Source: Sphagnum compactum
Taxonomy: Eukaryota; Bryophyta; Sphagnopsida; Sphagnales
Direction: 5' to 3'
Length of the DNA stretch: 64,000 bases
Assembly: GCA_965153455.1 (NCBI GenBank)
Contig: OZ234503.1
Span: 12,653,118 to 12,717,117 of the forward strand
In this document: one piece after another, positions 11,445 to 23,362 of the stretch
Numbering within the stretch: position 1 is the first letter of the stretch
How the letters are laid out: every line of letters begins with the position of its first letter
Made by a program: the position numbers and the translations under genes
Notes under the pieces: generated by a model
Databases searched by the model: none
What the model was told of the DNA's origin: nothing
What the model saw: the letters and a program-made list of their open reading frames with translations, nothing else

Positions 11445-11950
11445 AGATTTGGGTTCAGTTAAGCATAGGGTTGGCTGAGAGCAATGAGTGGTCTGATGTG
11501 TAATTTAAACTTGGCAAGGTAATTGCTCAGTGGGTCGGTATTTTGTCCTTGTATAGCCACATTTAAGCTTGAATTGTTTGCAATGCAAGACACACTCAAA
11601 AACAAAAGAAAGTACAAAGTAGAGCCTTCACAGAAAAAGATGGGACTGGGGGGACACAGACAGAGAGAGAGACTGTGCTCAGGAGACCTCACCTGACTCA
11701 TGCTACTTGATTGTGGTTTAAGAGTATATTTTATATGAGTATATACTTAAAGAGTATATATTAATATGTTGCCCATGTAATATGCTTTTGAACCTTGTAT
11801 AGACATGAGAGTAAATATGACCACGTTGTTGCAGGATTAATTACTGAATAGGAGGTTAGGTAAGGTGATGGTAGTCTGGAGTATGAGATGAGATGTATAT
11901 ATTGTTTCCAGCTCCAGATTTTAATAAAGTGGGTTTGTATAGTATGTATA
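11445..11950 (+). other. 3' untranslated region of the AP2-like gene
   Basis: AT-rich non-coding sequence after the stop, including TATA-like runs at 11720-11770. It ends near a canonical AATAAA. Confidence 0.5.
11923..11928 (+). terminator. Candidate polyadenylation signal
   Basis: AATAAA, 480 bases after the stop codon of the AP2-like gene, followed by GT-rich sequence. Confidence 0.4.
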
Positions 11951-13462
11951 TCATGGTCCTTGCAGATGCAAGAGATTGTTTGTTATGAATTTTTTATCTC
12001 AGGTTTTTGACAAATCCAATAACTCTGGAGAAAATCACACACCAGTCTCACTGTTCAGTCCTTTTTGCCATTCAACTGGTGTTCTGTACATGCTTCTTGA
12101 ATTTCAATGTTTTACGGCAATGTTATAGAATTTGCGTTGTCCAAAATATTATCCAAAATATTGATCTGTTTGTTGAGATTACAAACAGCTGATTTTACTG
12201 CATACATACAACATATTTGCATGAATCAATATCTCATGCCCCTGCACATGGTAAAGAGGAATCTAAATCTAATCCATATAAAATCAATATCTCTTGCTTT
12301 GAGTTTCATGAGGAAGCTGTTTGTGTGAGCCCATAATTCAAATTTCTCTTGTTTCGTTTTGTTTTGTTGAAGCCTGGTATGTGATTTTCTCCAGAGTTGT
12401 TGGATGGTTCTTTGATTTTGTCAAAAAACTCTGGCTCAGGGTTTTTAAAATCCTATTGATCAAAGAACCTCTGGTTCTGCTTCTTTATATGTTGAGAATG
12501 AAAAGAACCTCTGGTTCCTGGGTTCTGAAATTTTTCAAAAGACTTGCCAGTTCTCCTGAAAGAACCAATGGCTTCAGGTAGGTTCATTGACATGGTTCTT
12601 TGATTTTTCAGAAACCAGGTAAGGGTTAAAACTGGTTCTGTGATAATTTAGAACCTTCAGACAAGGACGAGTTCTTTGATTTTTGAGATCTGTTGCTCAA
12701 GGGGAAACATATACCCTACATTTACCCACTGGTTCCAGGTTCCAAAAATTGACAACCTCCCAACACTGGTTTTTCTCTTCATGATCATCAGCCAACCAAC
12801 CTCTCCTTTCTTCACACAAAGTGGCAGAATCATTTGATTGAGCCAGTGGAGCATAAAGGGTATAGAAAGTAGGAAAGAAATAGATGAGACCCAGGAAGAG
12901 CCAGAGGACAGAATGGCATCTTGTGAAGCAGCAGACAGGAGACAAAGGTACAGAAAGAAAGCAAGTAAGATTAATTAGAAGGAAGTGAAGAAGTTGGGAC
13001 TGAGAGAGAGAGAAAGGGAGGTAGATGGACATAACATCAACATCAACACTTCAGTTCTCCTCTTGAATTGTGCACAAAAGACACAGATGAGTCCATGTCT
13101 GCTAGAATTGTGTAGATGTGAAATCCGCAGTCAACTGCATAAATGCCCAATTTACAGACTGGCAAGCGTTAGATAGCTTTGCAGATTTTTGAAGTTGAAA
13201 GAGATTGTGCAGAAGCTCAGAATGTGTGGTCAGCTTTGCTGTTGAAAGACTAAGCTGTACCAGCACTTCGAACCAAATGAAATGAATGTCCTGAAATGCG
13301 GAAGAAGTGGACAGTTGAAAAGGGGTGAAGGGGAATTATGGCAACTGCCATGGGTTCAGGGTTCAGGATGAACATGTGACCAGATGAAGGAATTCTGCAG
13401 GGCCATCCAGTCTAGGAGCTTGATCAGTCTTTAAGTCCAAAAATTATCACCTTCAAGATTTT
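11950..13462. other. Non-coding stretch with GGTTC/GAACC words
   Basis: Between 12400 and 12680 the phrase GGTTCTTTGATTTT occurs three times with small changes, among many GGTTC and GAACC words. These resemble the interior of the element at 14019-14550, so this may be an older relative without visible ends. A GA-rich run lies near 13000. No gene is seen. Confidence 0.4.
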
Positions 13463-14026
13463 TTGTGCAACTTAATAGCTTGACTGGGTAAGCCAAGAAT
13501 GTGTCTTGTGATGTTTTGTGCAACTTACTAGCTTGACTGGGTAAGTCAAGAATGTGTCATCGTGAGTTTTTGTGCAACTTGCTAGCTTGACTGGGTAAGC
13601 CAAGAATGTGTCTTCGTGATTTTTTGTGCAACTTACTAGCTTGACTGGGTAAGCCAAGAATGTGTCTTTGAGATTTTATGTGCAACTTTTTACATCTTGA
13701 CTGGGTAAACCAAGAATGTGTTGATAGCAGCTTCTCTGTGCTTCAAGGACATCTTGGATGATCTCTAGTGTTGTGCAACTTAATAGCTTGACTGGGTAAG
13801 CCAAGAATGTGTCTTCATGATTTTTTGTGCAACTTACTAGCTTGACTGGGTGAGCCAAGAATGTGTCTTCGTGATTTTTTGTGCAACTTACTAGCTTGAC
13901 TGGGTAAGCCAAGAATGTGTCTTTGAGACTTTTTGTGCAACTTAATAGCTTGACTGGGTAAACCAAGAATGTGTTGATGGCAGCTTCTCTGTGCTTCAAG
14001 GACATCTTGGATGATCTCTAGTGTTG
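13463..14026. repeat. 53-54 bp minisatellite with two-block higher-order structure
   Basis: The word GCTTGACTGGGTAA, or a close variant, starts at 13478, 13531, 13585, 13639, 13695, 13786, 13840, 13894 and 13948. The last unit of each block (fifth and ninth) reads GGTAAACC and is followed by the same roughly 60-base tail ('ttgatagcagcttctctgtg' to 'gatgatctctagtgttg'). The array is thus a duplicated block of five and four units. Its minus strand is open and would encode repeats of YPVKLVSCTK, but nothing suggests that this is translated. Confidence 0.9.
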
Positions 14027-14550
14027 GGTGGTTTATTACTTTTATGAAGACCCTCCGGTTCTAGTTCTAAAAAATAAATTAGAACAGTTCCAGTTCCATG
14101 CATAATTGGAAGGAGTCTGGTTCTTCCAAAAAATAAATGTCTGGTTCTAGTTCTGGTTTCAAAAATCAGACCTGGTTCTTAGTAACCTAGACTGGAACCA
14201 ACAATTGACTGTCAGTTAATCTCCAATTAACCCTCAGTTCTAGTTCTTTTTCCAGTTTGTTTTTTTTTTCAAAATTACCGATTCCAGTTTTGGTTTCACA
14301 TGTCAGTTCAATATTTAACCTCTGATTAACTCTCGTTTCTATTTTCTTTTTCAATTTTATTTTTTTCAAAAATCTCAATTCCAGTTTTGGTTCCACACAT
14401 TAATGGAATCCAGTTCTGGGTCTAATTCTTCAAAAGCATAAATTTGGAGCTGGTTCCAAAAATTGGACTCAATTTTGGTTTGGTTTTTACTAATCGGAAT
14501 CAGAGCTGACGGTTCTAACCTACCAAACTGGGTAACCACCCAACACTAGT
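14019..14550. mobile_element. hAT-like miniature element with matching ends
   Basis: CTAGTGTTGGGTGGTT at 14019-14034 is repeated as its reverse complement AACCACCCAACACTAG at 14535-14550. The interior has no coding capacity and is packed with GGTTCTAG, GGTTCC and GAACC words on both strands. Ends starting TAGTG are typical of hAT elements. I cannot find the expected 8-bp target duplication, so the superfamily call is tentative. Confidence 0.65.
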
Positions 14551-15990
14551 AAAATCCAACTGAGGCTAGAAGTAGATGCATAGAATGCATTAACCAAACT
14601 AGAAAGTCCAGAATGAGAGGTGAGGGATTGATCATGAGTTGCAAAAGAAAGCCCGTGCCTGAATCTTTGTGGTTTCTGAGCTTGAATAAGTTGAAAGAAG
14701 CATGACTAGTACACAAACGATCTTAACAGTAGCAGGATAACCGATGTTCTTTTCTGTGGCAAAAAATTTGTGAGCACCAAAATGGTGTCAAATTTCTTGG
14801 CGAGCACCAAAATGGCATGGTGAATGCCATGAAGGAAATTGAACGGTCAAATCTACATCTTGTCACAATATATCAATAGATCAGAGAGGTTTTGGAGCCA
14901 TCCATGTGATGGTCAATTAATATTGGGTGCCACCTAAGAAGACAACGCAATGTCATCAGTTGCCACAATCTTCCTTGCAGTCTCACCATTTGTGTTTGTC
15001 ACTACTACAAGCTTCCTACCATTGCCACTTGTTCTAGGAGTTCACAAAAACAATCTCCACGTATGTGTCAAACTATGACATTTTTCTTTCAACTTCCATT
15101 ATATGCACCCTAAAGATAATGTTCGCCACTTGCATAAAAAAACAACACAAATGCATGCATGTCTTTACAAGGATGCGTTCTAAACATTAAAAGCACTTCA
15201 TGCATACCAAGGATGGAGTTTCAAGAGGGACAACTTTGAAAGTAAATTCCAAAGATGTAGCAAGATTGTAAACAACATTCAGTAACATATCTTGTAAGCT
15301 AATTTTGATGCATCTTGCATTTGTTGCAACTTGCCTTTAGCATTGTACTAATTAACTAGTGAATGCGGGTAACAAAATGTGGTGCAACGGAAAATTGGAG
15401 GATCAATGTTGAGCTTAAGGGTATAGCCATTTTTGAGTTCCAAAGTTTCTTGTTTTCAAAATCAATTTTGTTGGATTTTCTTATTACAAAATTACAATGT
15501 TGTTTACAATCAACATAGGTGTGGGTTTCTTGAAACAATAGGAGATTAACACAATGAAGAATGGAAGAGAAAATGTAAGATGCATCTACCAAATCATGTT
15601 CAAGTCTTCGCCTACCACTACAAGCAATTTGCATATTAACAATTGATTTATTCAATCATAAATGATTATTTTTCAGTTGTAAATGGCATACGTAATTACA
15701 AATTGTTTTAATTGCCTTTGACAAGCCATATAAACTTTTAGTCGCAAAAGACATGAAATGGCACCTATTCAAAACAACAATTGCATTAAAATGTGACTAA
15801 CACAAATTTTTCATTCAATCAACATTCAACCAATGTGACCTGGTCGTTTACAACTAGTTTTTATGATTAAAATTTAAAGTCACATATGCCTATGGCATGG
15901 TCAATTGTAACTACATCAAAAACATATTAAGTTTCATAGGTTTGTACAAATTATATGCAAAATTCAATTTTCATAGTTTGTACATAAATC
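14551..15990. other. Non-coding stretch
   Basis: The word GAGCACCAAAATGG occurs twice near 14773 and 14804. No gene is seen; the frame at 15356-15655 has no motif. From about 15650 the sequence already shows the GTTGTAA/TTGCAA style of the following element, so an older related insertion may lie here. Confidence 0.4.
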
Positions 15991-15994
15991 ATAT

Positions 15995-18900
15995 CACTAA
16001 AAGAAATTTCAAAAATAATGACTTGGTTTTCAACGACATTTTAGTCACAAATGCCACATGCAATTGAAAATATATGCAGTCACCTTAGACAAGTAGAATA
16101 GAAATTTAATTGCATGTGTAGTCACATACATTTTGCAACTACAACTTGGTGTTCATTTAGTGATATGGACTGTCATCCATATCCACATGTACCATCATTT
16201 TGCAACCGATTATACGACTAGCAATCTCATAATCGCAAGATGCCACCTATGCATGGACATATGACTAAAATGAAACCATGTGGCTATTTGGATTCATTAT
16301 AGTTGTGACATGTGAGCAAAGGTCATTCATTGGATGATTTGATTCAATGTTTACATGTGGTTGATAATGATGTGATTCTTAAATCACTTAATGATAGAAA
16401 AGAACAGTTGTGATTGATGACACCTAGCATTTTATGATATATTCATAGATTACATAAATGTATTGTCTAATTGGCGACACATGGTTTCGCACATCATTTG
16501 TTAATGAAATTACATAATAAGGTGAAATTATGTAGGGTGATACACATGTCACCATCCTATTTATCCACATAAATAAATATATAATTGAAATAAATTAAGA
16601 ATTTGAGAAATGGATTTTACAGTACATATGGCATGTTTGTAAATTGTGCGTGTGATTATGTTAATTGCATATGCATTCACTAATTCAACTTATAGGTGCA
16701 TATGGCATAGTGATAAATTGTGCTTATGACTATGGTAGTTGCATATCTAGTCACTAATACAACATGTATGTGACTTTATAAATCGCATGTAAAACATGTA
16801 TCACATGATGTGAAATTATTGTAATTGTAGAGCACAAGATTAAATGATTACAATCAATAGAAGAAATCTTGTCATTTGCAACCAATCATTATGCAACTAT
16901 GTGCCACTAGTTGTTTTTTGCAAATAAATTAGTTATGCTTACAATTACAAAATTGATACTGTATAATTTTTTAGCCATATGGTTGTGTGTGCAACTAACA
17001 TACAACTAATGGTGTACAAAATGAACACGTGTCATAAAAATAACAACTTAAATTAATACATATTTCATTTAGTATACCCAATCTATTTACATAGGCTATG
17101 TATAATAGAATTATATCTTTAATACTAAGATTAAACCAATGCTAAGTAAACCAAACTTAATTAAACTAATTTAGGCTAAATTAATCATGGTTAAATTAAT
17201 TAGAAGGTTACACTAATGATGGTTAAACAAAAAAATTAGCTAAACTAATAATGGCTAAACTAATTAAGAGGATAAGTTAACATGGTTAAACTAATTAAGA
17301 GTGAAATTAATATGGCTAAATAAATCAAAGTTAAATTGAACCTGGTTAAACCAAATTAGGTCAAATTAAGTTGTTGTAAATCTTGATAATACTCTAATTA
17401 TTTTATAATACCTATGGTTAGTATGTTACACCAACCTCTAAATGCCTTAGGCCAATTTAGCTACTAACACAAACTTAATAATTATATTATAATACAATTA
17501 ATCATTACAATCCATGATATCTATGAAAGTTTTATTATAATTATGCATATTATTACTAGTATTATAATTTATTAATTAGGACTACTATTTTTAAGTATTT
17601 TTATTTATCAATCTATTTTTAAATATTAATATATTGAAATTAAATATTGATTATTTTAATTTTATTATAATTGTATTATTTATATTAATATATTTATTGC
17701 TAGTAGTTACACTAAATAACCTAGGCCATGTAATAATAAAAATATATAATTAATTACCTAATAAGGAATAAATTTCAAAATTAATAATGAATATAACATA
17801 TTCATATTATTATTATTATTATTATTGTTATTATAGTTTAATTCTAATTATATTAATATACATATTATTATATGTTACACTAACTAACCTAGGTTATGTA
17901 ATAATAATTAATACCTAATAAGGATTAAAATTAATATTAATAGTGAATATTATTATTTTTTCTTCTTTAATGAATATTAGTTTTTTTTAAATTATTTTAT
18001 TGCTATTATGCTACATTAATTGACATATAAATACCCTAGCCTAGGTTAAATATTGACCTAAATTAACTATTAGCTTAAGTTATGTAATAATATTATAACA
18101 TTATTGATTACCAATTATTATAAGTAATTGTAACTACTAAAATTATATTATGTTTATAATATATTATGTTTTACTGACCAATTAATATTATTATCATAAC
18201 ATTATATTATTATTGCCTATTAACATTTATTAGGTTAGTATGGCATAGGTACCATGTAATTGTTGCATGTAGGTTGCAACTACATTGGTTGCACTTGCAA
18301 CTAACCTCCATTCCAAGTGTGCACACTATATAACTAGATGCGTTGGTCATGTCCACAAATGCAATTTGGGATGAGTCACTGAAAGAGGTTCAACCTTAAA
18401 TGTTAAACCCAAACACAAAATTGGATTATTTTTAACCTACTTAACTAACCTAGCCTTACACAAGCAAATGCATAATTGCCACGTGGCCTTGCCTTGCCCA
18501 TTATTTATTAAACATGTGTCAAAATCTTATTGATCTTAAATTGCATCTTGATTAATAATAATGAATAATGAAATAAGGTTCAAACTACCACATGTTATCA
18601 TCTCCTTGATGCATGTGGCAAAAGCAGGTCCGCCCAACTATTAGTGGTCCAATCCTATTCACATTATATTGGACGAATTAAATAGCTTAAATTTATTATT
18701 TAATATTGAATATTGAAATAAGGTTGAAATGACACGTGCCATTAGATAATTTGCTTTAAAAAATTGACATGTGTCATAAAAAAAAGGTTACCATTATGCA
18801 TTGACATGTAATTGCACATAATTGCACATGCAACTATTTGTGTATAATACAAATGGATAAAATGTATAATGACAATGCATATACATGTCAAATACAAATT

Positions 18901-19028
18901 GTCATGTGCAACTACATGTCTACTGCAACTTGTCTTATGCAACTAGGGCAAAATCTAGTTGCATGTGTCTCGTGCAACTAATTTTTAGTTGTATATTTGA
19001 ACTGCAAAAACCAAATTTTCTTCTAGTG
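15995..19028. mobile_element. CACTA-like (CMC/EnSpm) element, non-autonomous
   Basis: The left end reads CACTAAAAGAAATTTC and the right end, reversed, CACTAGAAGAAAATTT. Both are followed by subterminal repeats of TAGTTGCA/TGCAACTA type, dense at the right end (18780-19010) and looser at the left. CACTA ends with subterminal repeats are the signature of this superfamily. The 3.0-kb interior is very AT-rich with no transposase frame, so it depends on enzymes made elsewhere or is dead. Flanking triplets (tat, aat) do not match, so the target duplication is lost or the ends are slightly off. Confidence 0.6.
16625..16772. repeat. 74-bp imperfect tandem duplication inside the CACTA-like element
   Basis: CATATGGCAT starts at 16625 and 16699, and both copies continue through 'aaattgtg', 'gttgcatat' or 'attgcatat', and 'cactaat'. 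Confidence 0.6.
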
Positions 19029-20099
19029 AATATTTGTAGAAAACTCATATTGCACAAATCACACACCGCCCTAAATTATATAGAATCTTCAATGCAATGG
19101 ACATAGAGTGTATGAAATATGAATAAAAGACCACGATGCATTGCCTTCACCCAAAACTTGTCAATACAACACATCAACAACACCACATATAGTTACTCCT
19201 TAGAAAATGCAAAATGTACATTAGGTTTCCATTTTCTATCAAAGTCTTAAAAATTAAAAGGAAACTTTAAATGTTTATTTAGTTACATTTCCATGGAATG
19301 TTATAGGAGAAATCAATCTTACAATTATCCTCAAACTTGTCTACTGCACTTATAAAATGTGAAAAAAAAACTTTGTTCTGTGCTTGTTTACAAGCCCCCA
19401 TAATGCAAACTATTTCACTTGGTTTATCTCATAATGAGTAGTCCTTAGAATAACTACCCTCACCTCTCACTTTGAGGTAAGTCAGTTCTAGAATTCTCCA
19501 ATCCTTGGGGAGTTACCTTGGGTGAAAACACAAAATGTGTGCCTTTTTTTATGTCACACTTGTAGTTTGCAATTATTTATATTTTAATATAAAATGTTAG
19601 TATTTTATTTTAAATATTAAAAAAGGATTCATATATTTAATGCTAATACAACTGGCATTCCAATTTTTTTAAAAACACATCAAAATCTTAAATACTCAAT
19701 GGGCAATGAACTTTTGAATTTTGATCACAATTTTCATAACATTTTATAAAACTCATGAATATAGATTTTTATTTTGCAATGTATTAGTCTTATGTATCTG
19801 AAATTTTGAGTTCCTACATGATTAATGTTTTAAGAACTAAAAATGCATTGAATAAATGAAATATAAGTTTGATTTATTGTGTTATGGAGTTTTCAAAATC
19901 CCACAAATTGTATTTAAATAATCTTTTTAAAGATCAAAACTGATTATTTTCTTGAATTAACTTTCATGAACATTTTAAATGGGTTTAGCATCATGACTTG
20001 ACATTGGAATGGAAAAAGGGATTTTATTAACCCATGGTTTTCATTTGCTATTTAATTATATTACATGTATGACAAACCAAAAATGCCTTGAAAATAATG

Positions 20100-20720
20100 A
20101 TGTAATCGAGTAAAAGCATGGTAAAATACATAAAAAAGTGTGTGTCTCTAAATTTACCGTATATCATGCATATAAAACCAAACAAGTAACATAAAAATGG
20201 GTCGAAATATAATTATAAATCATCCCACACCTCTATTATTACTACAAGAATTCACTTCTAAAAAATTAGGATTAAACAAATTTTAAATGTAGATCAAAAG
20301 TATCCCCATTCACTAGATGGTAAATTTGTAAATGGGGATATTTTTAGTCTACTTTTAAAACTTTGTTGTTCTATTACTTTTGAGGATATAGATATCATTA
20401 TAGTTTTGAAGGGTGGCCATAATAAAAAATAGAAAATCTATTTATTAAAACCTAGTTACCACATATTTTACAAAAATGTACATTGTAAAAAGTAGATTGC
20501 AAAATCTACTTGTATTTTTAAATTTTTATTTTCAAACCTACTTTTACAATGTGGAGTTTGAAAGTTAATGCACAATAGTGAAGAGCTATTTTGTCTTTGA
20601 TCATTCAAGTAAAAATATTCCACATACAAATGGTTTATGATAGATTTTGTTGTTATTTTCTTTTACTTGTTAAGTAGACTACCAAGGAGATTTAGTTGTC
20701 CACTTTAGCATGTTTATGGC
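20100..20720. repeat. Extra segment in the left arm with foldback sequence
   Basis: It has no counterpart in the right arm. It contains 'aaagtatccccatt' and, about 30 bases on, the near-complement 'aatggggatattttt', then 'attgtaaaaagtaga' opposed by 'ctacttttacaatg'. It is probably one or two small inserted foldback elements. No gene is seen. Confidence 0.45.
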
Positions 20721-20860
20721 TGGTCATAACCTTGTATAAATCACCTTCATCACAAATGGCAATGATTAGTTGTCATTGCTTTCCATTGAATTCATTTATT
20801 TTTGTTAATGCAAATATAATTTAATATAATAAAAGTATTTGCAAAACCATGCCTTGTTTG

Positions 20861-20920
20861 GGTGGGTGTGTGTGTATATATATATATATATATATCTGTG
20901 TGTGTCTGTGTGTGTGTGTA
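20861..20920. repeat. Compound (GT)n(TA)n(GT)n microsatellite
   Basis: A short GT run, about ten TA units, then two further GT-rich blocks. The short frames across it are repeat artefacts. Confidence 0.9.
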
Positions 20921-21253
20921 TTCCTTGCTTCATTTTTGTTTTGTTATCATCTTGAAAATCCCCAAGTTGGGGGTGAGAAAAAAGATGAACCCACAGAAAA
21001 AGAAAAGGCCCCAACCCAAGTTAGAATACACTTTCCATTGCTCATGAAGAAATAAAAATCCACTTTCCATCATTTTCTTGCTTCTCACCATTGCATGAAA
21101 ATGAAGAATTATAGGGCTATTCACCATCATTATCATATTCCCACTTCTTTCATCACAATTTCCGAAAAACAAGAAAAACAACAAACAAATTGCAAATCCT
21201 CTGTTGCTCTGTTGTTCTTGCTTCTCTCCACAATTTAAAAAAACAAAAAAAAC

Positions 21254-21274
21254 AACACACACACACACACACAT
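21254..21274. repeat. (AC)n microsatellite
   Basis: About ten AC units. The matching place in the right arm (about 41913) has only a short GTGCGTGTG, so the run expanded after the copies parted. Confidence 0.8.
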
Positions 21275-22637
21275 ACATTTGACAAAATGTTCTTTTAGAA
21301 GTTTCTCGATCACTCATGCTTGACAAAATGCTCAAGCATTTTCACGTTCTTATTTGATGGAATGTTCAAATGAATCTTGTTGAAACCTTTCCTAAGTCTT
21401 TTGAAAGACTAGTTCTTGTAAAAAGAATTCCGCAAAAGATTTGTATTCAATATCTCTTTTAGAGACGTTTTCACACAATGAAGATTTGCCCTATGAAATT
21501 TCAAAGTTGTTTCTTCTTTTCAAAATTGCTCCCTTCTCATCCATTTTCTCAACTTTCCACATGTTTTTTCAATCTCTCCAAAAAAACACATTAAAATGCT
21601 CACTCCAATATAAACCTTACTTTATAGGACACTGTAGGTGAAACTAATTTCACCACCAAAATGAGAGGTTAGTTTCACCGTGACTTCTCTCCTTCATAAA
21701 ACCTTGTTCATGCATTTTGGCATTTATGTCTTATTTAATTACATGGAACCATTTCACATTAAGTAATGACCCTTTGTCAAATAAATTTAATTTGTAGAAA
21801 ACTTTGTTCAATGTATCATTGAAAATCTAAAATCAAATGACAATGTATTGCACTTCTTAAAAAAAAAAAGGAAAACATGTAATCATTATTCAAGAACCAT
21901 AATCAAGCAAAAAAATTATACTACATTTCTCATTCAAGCTATAACAAACTTGTGATTCAAGTAAAGTTCAAATTCATTTTAATTGGCTTTTTATGAAAAT
22001 CCATTAAAATCAAGGTTGGCAAGTAAATGTTTACATTGGAAGGAGTGGTCGGCCTTAAAACATTTGAGTTAACCAAAGTCCCATGATATTGTGTCTATTT
22101 TTTGAATAATCTAACCTTGCCACCTAAAATAAGTCATCTTTTGCATGTTCACAAATTTGAATTTCCCAACCAAGAATTTTCAAGTAAAAAAGTTGAAATC
22201 ATTGTTATTTGACAAGTCTTTTTAGCTTAAACCACCTTGCAAATTACCCAATTGTAAGTAATTAAAAGTTTCCCTTGAATTAATGAATTAAAAAAAAAGT
22301 CTTAATTAAACTTTGGTGCATAATTATTGGGAAAACTCAAATAATGGATATTATACAATTGTCATTCATAGGTTGCCCCTAATCAAAAAGACTAGTGGGT
22401 GTCGATAAGGTAAAGTGGACAATTTTTGCTCCTTATCGAAACTATCTCGGACGAGCCAACCAAATCAAAGCACGAAAGTCAAACAATATTTTGCAAAAAA
22501 CGAATTCCTGATCGAGGTTAGAATAAAAAAATGAGAAGTAACTATTGTTACAACACTTAAATATCCAAATTTTATATCTATATCTGATTCATTACGCCTT
22601 ACCATTGAAGGGTTTCATCCAATATATCAGAAATAAA

Positions 22638-22673
22638 ATGCCCATTGGTGTTCCAAAAGTGCCTTTTAGGCTC
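22638..22673 (+). pseudogene. clpP: clpP fragment (plastid origin)
   Basis: ATG and the next 11 codons read MPIGVPKVPFRL, the conserved start of the plastid ClpP protease subunit. Homology stops abruptly after the Leu codon. It lacks the catalytic part and is not functional. Confidence 0.7.
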
Positions 22674-22861
22674 GATTTTTCCGAAGCAAAGTCTCTCCAG
22701 TAATCTTCTTCTTTCCCAGATCCTTTAAGATCGGTAAAATAGAATTGTGAGTCTTAAGAATACTGATTGTAAAAGCATATGGTTACACGATAGAGATATT
22801 ATTCGTATTTTTATTCAATATCGAAAATTGTCCCTCGTTTTTTACTTTTCAATTACATGAA

Positions 22862-22942
22862 TACAGTAGCAGGTATCTGAACTACTTTTGTTCTTCTTAA
22901 GTTTGCATTTCTTATAGATGTAATCATACTAGCAATGGTATC
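22862..22942 (-). pseudogene. rps8: rps8 fragment (plastid origin)
   Basis: 27 codons on the minus strand read as the N-terminal region of plastid ribosomal protein S8, beginning [14 protein letters not shown] and ending VVQIPAT. The initial Met-Gly codons are missing and homology stops after this piece. It is a dead fragment. Confidence 0.75.
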
Positions 22943-23144
22943 GTTGTACCTCACACGTAACATTAATTTCTTGACCAACCGTATTTTGGCCCTTTACTAT
23001 TAAAGAGTTATAAATATTAGGCATTTTACCCAGGGAGAAAGTTACAAGTGGAGTCACTCACCACTGGAAAGAAAATAAAAAGATTCTATTTTATGATTTT
23101 GATGAACAAGAGAAATCCTTGTTTTTTTATAAACATCAAAAAAA

Positions 23145-23192
23145 ATTTGCCCTAACAATTCCTTCTTCATCTACTAAAACGACCAGTAAATC
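23145..23192 (-). pseudogene. Possible psbB fragment (plastid origin)
   Basis: The minus strand reads VVLVDEEGIVRA, close to a conserved segment of the photosystem II CP47 protein (psbB). The match is short and the following residues do not agree, so chance is possible. Confidence 0.35.
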
Positions 23193-23337
23193 GTTATAGT
23201 TACCACGAATATTTATAGTATTACAAGAATTATTACACGAGAATTCAATCGCCACAGAAATTTATGTCTTCCCCTGGAGATGGAAAATTCCATTTCTACG
23301 GCTTTTTTTACTATTTCTTGCAAAATAAGGAGTCTCT

Positions 23338-23362
23338 ATGTCCCGTTATCGAGGACCTTACC
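23338..23362 (+). pseudogene. rps4: rps4 start fragment (plastid origin)
   Basis: ATG and six codons read MSRYRGP, the conserved start of plastid ribosomal protein S4, with a purine-rich AAGGAG word just upstream as in a plastid leader. Homology ends within the next codons. Confidence 0.55.

Larger units (their letters stand above)
22638..23362. other. Scrambled plastid DNA (NUPT mosaic)
   Basis: Several short pieces read as starts or segments of plastid genes in an order and orientation that I do not know from plastid genomes: clpP start (+), rps8 N-terminal part (-), a possible psbB piece (-) and rps4 start (+). Each is abruptly cut. The style is that of DNA joined from several places before or during insertion into the nucleus. 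The sequence between the pieces may also be plastid but I could not identify it. Confidence 0.7.

Noticed and set aside
13472-14005. Repeat protein with YPVKLVSCTK units
   Set aside because: It is only the translation of a tandem DNA array; unit lengths vary between 53 and 56 and break the frame.
22380-22445. Open stretch with KWTIFAPYRNYLGRA just left of the plastid pieces
   Set aside because: It looks coding and could be plastid, but I could not match it to any gene, so it is left out of the mosaic.
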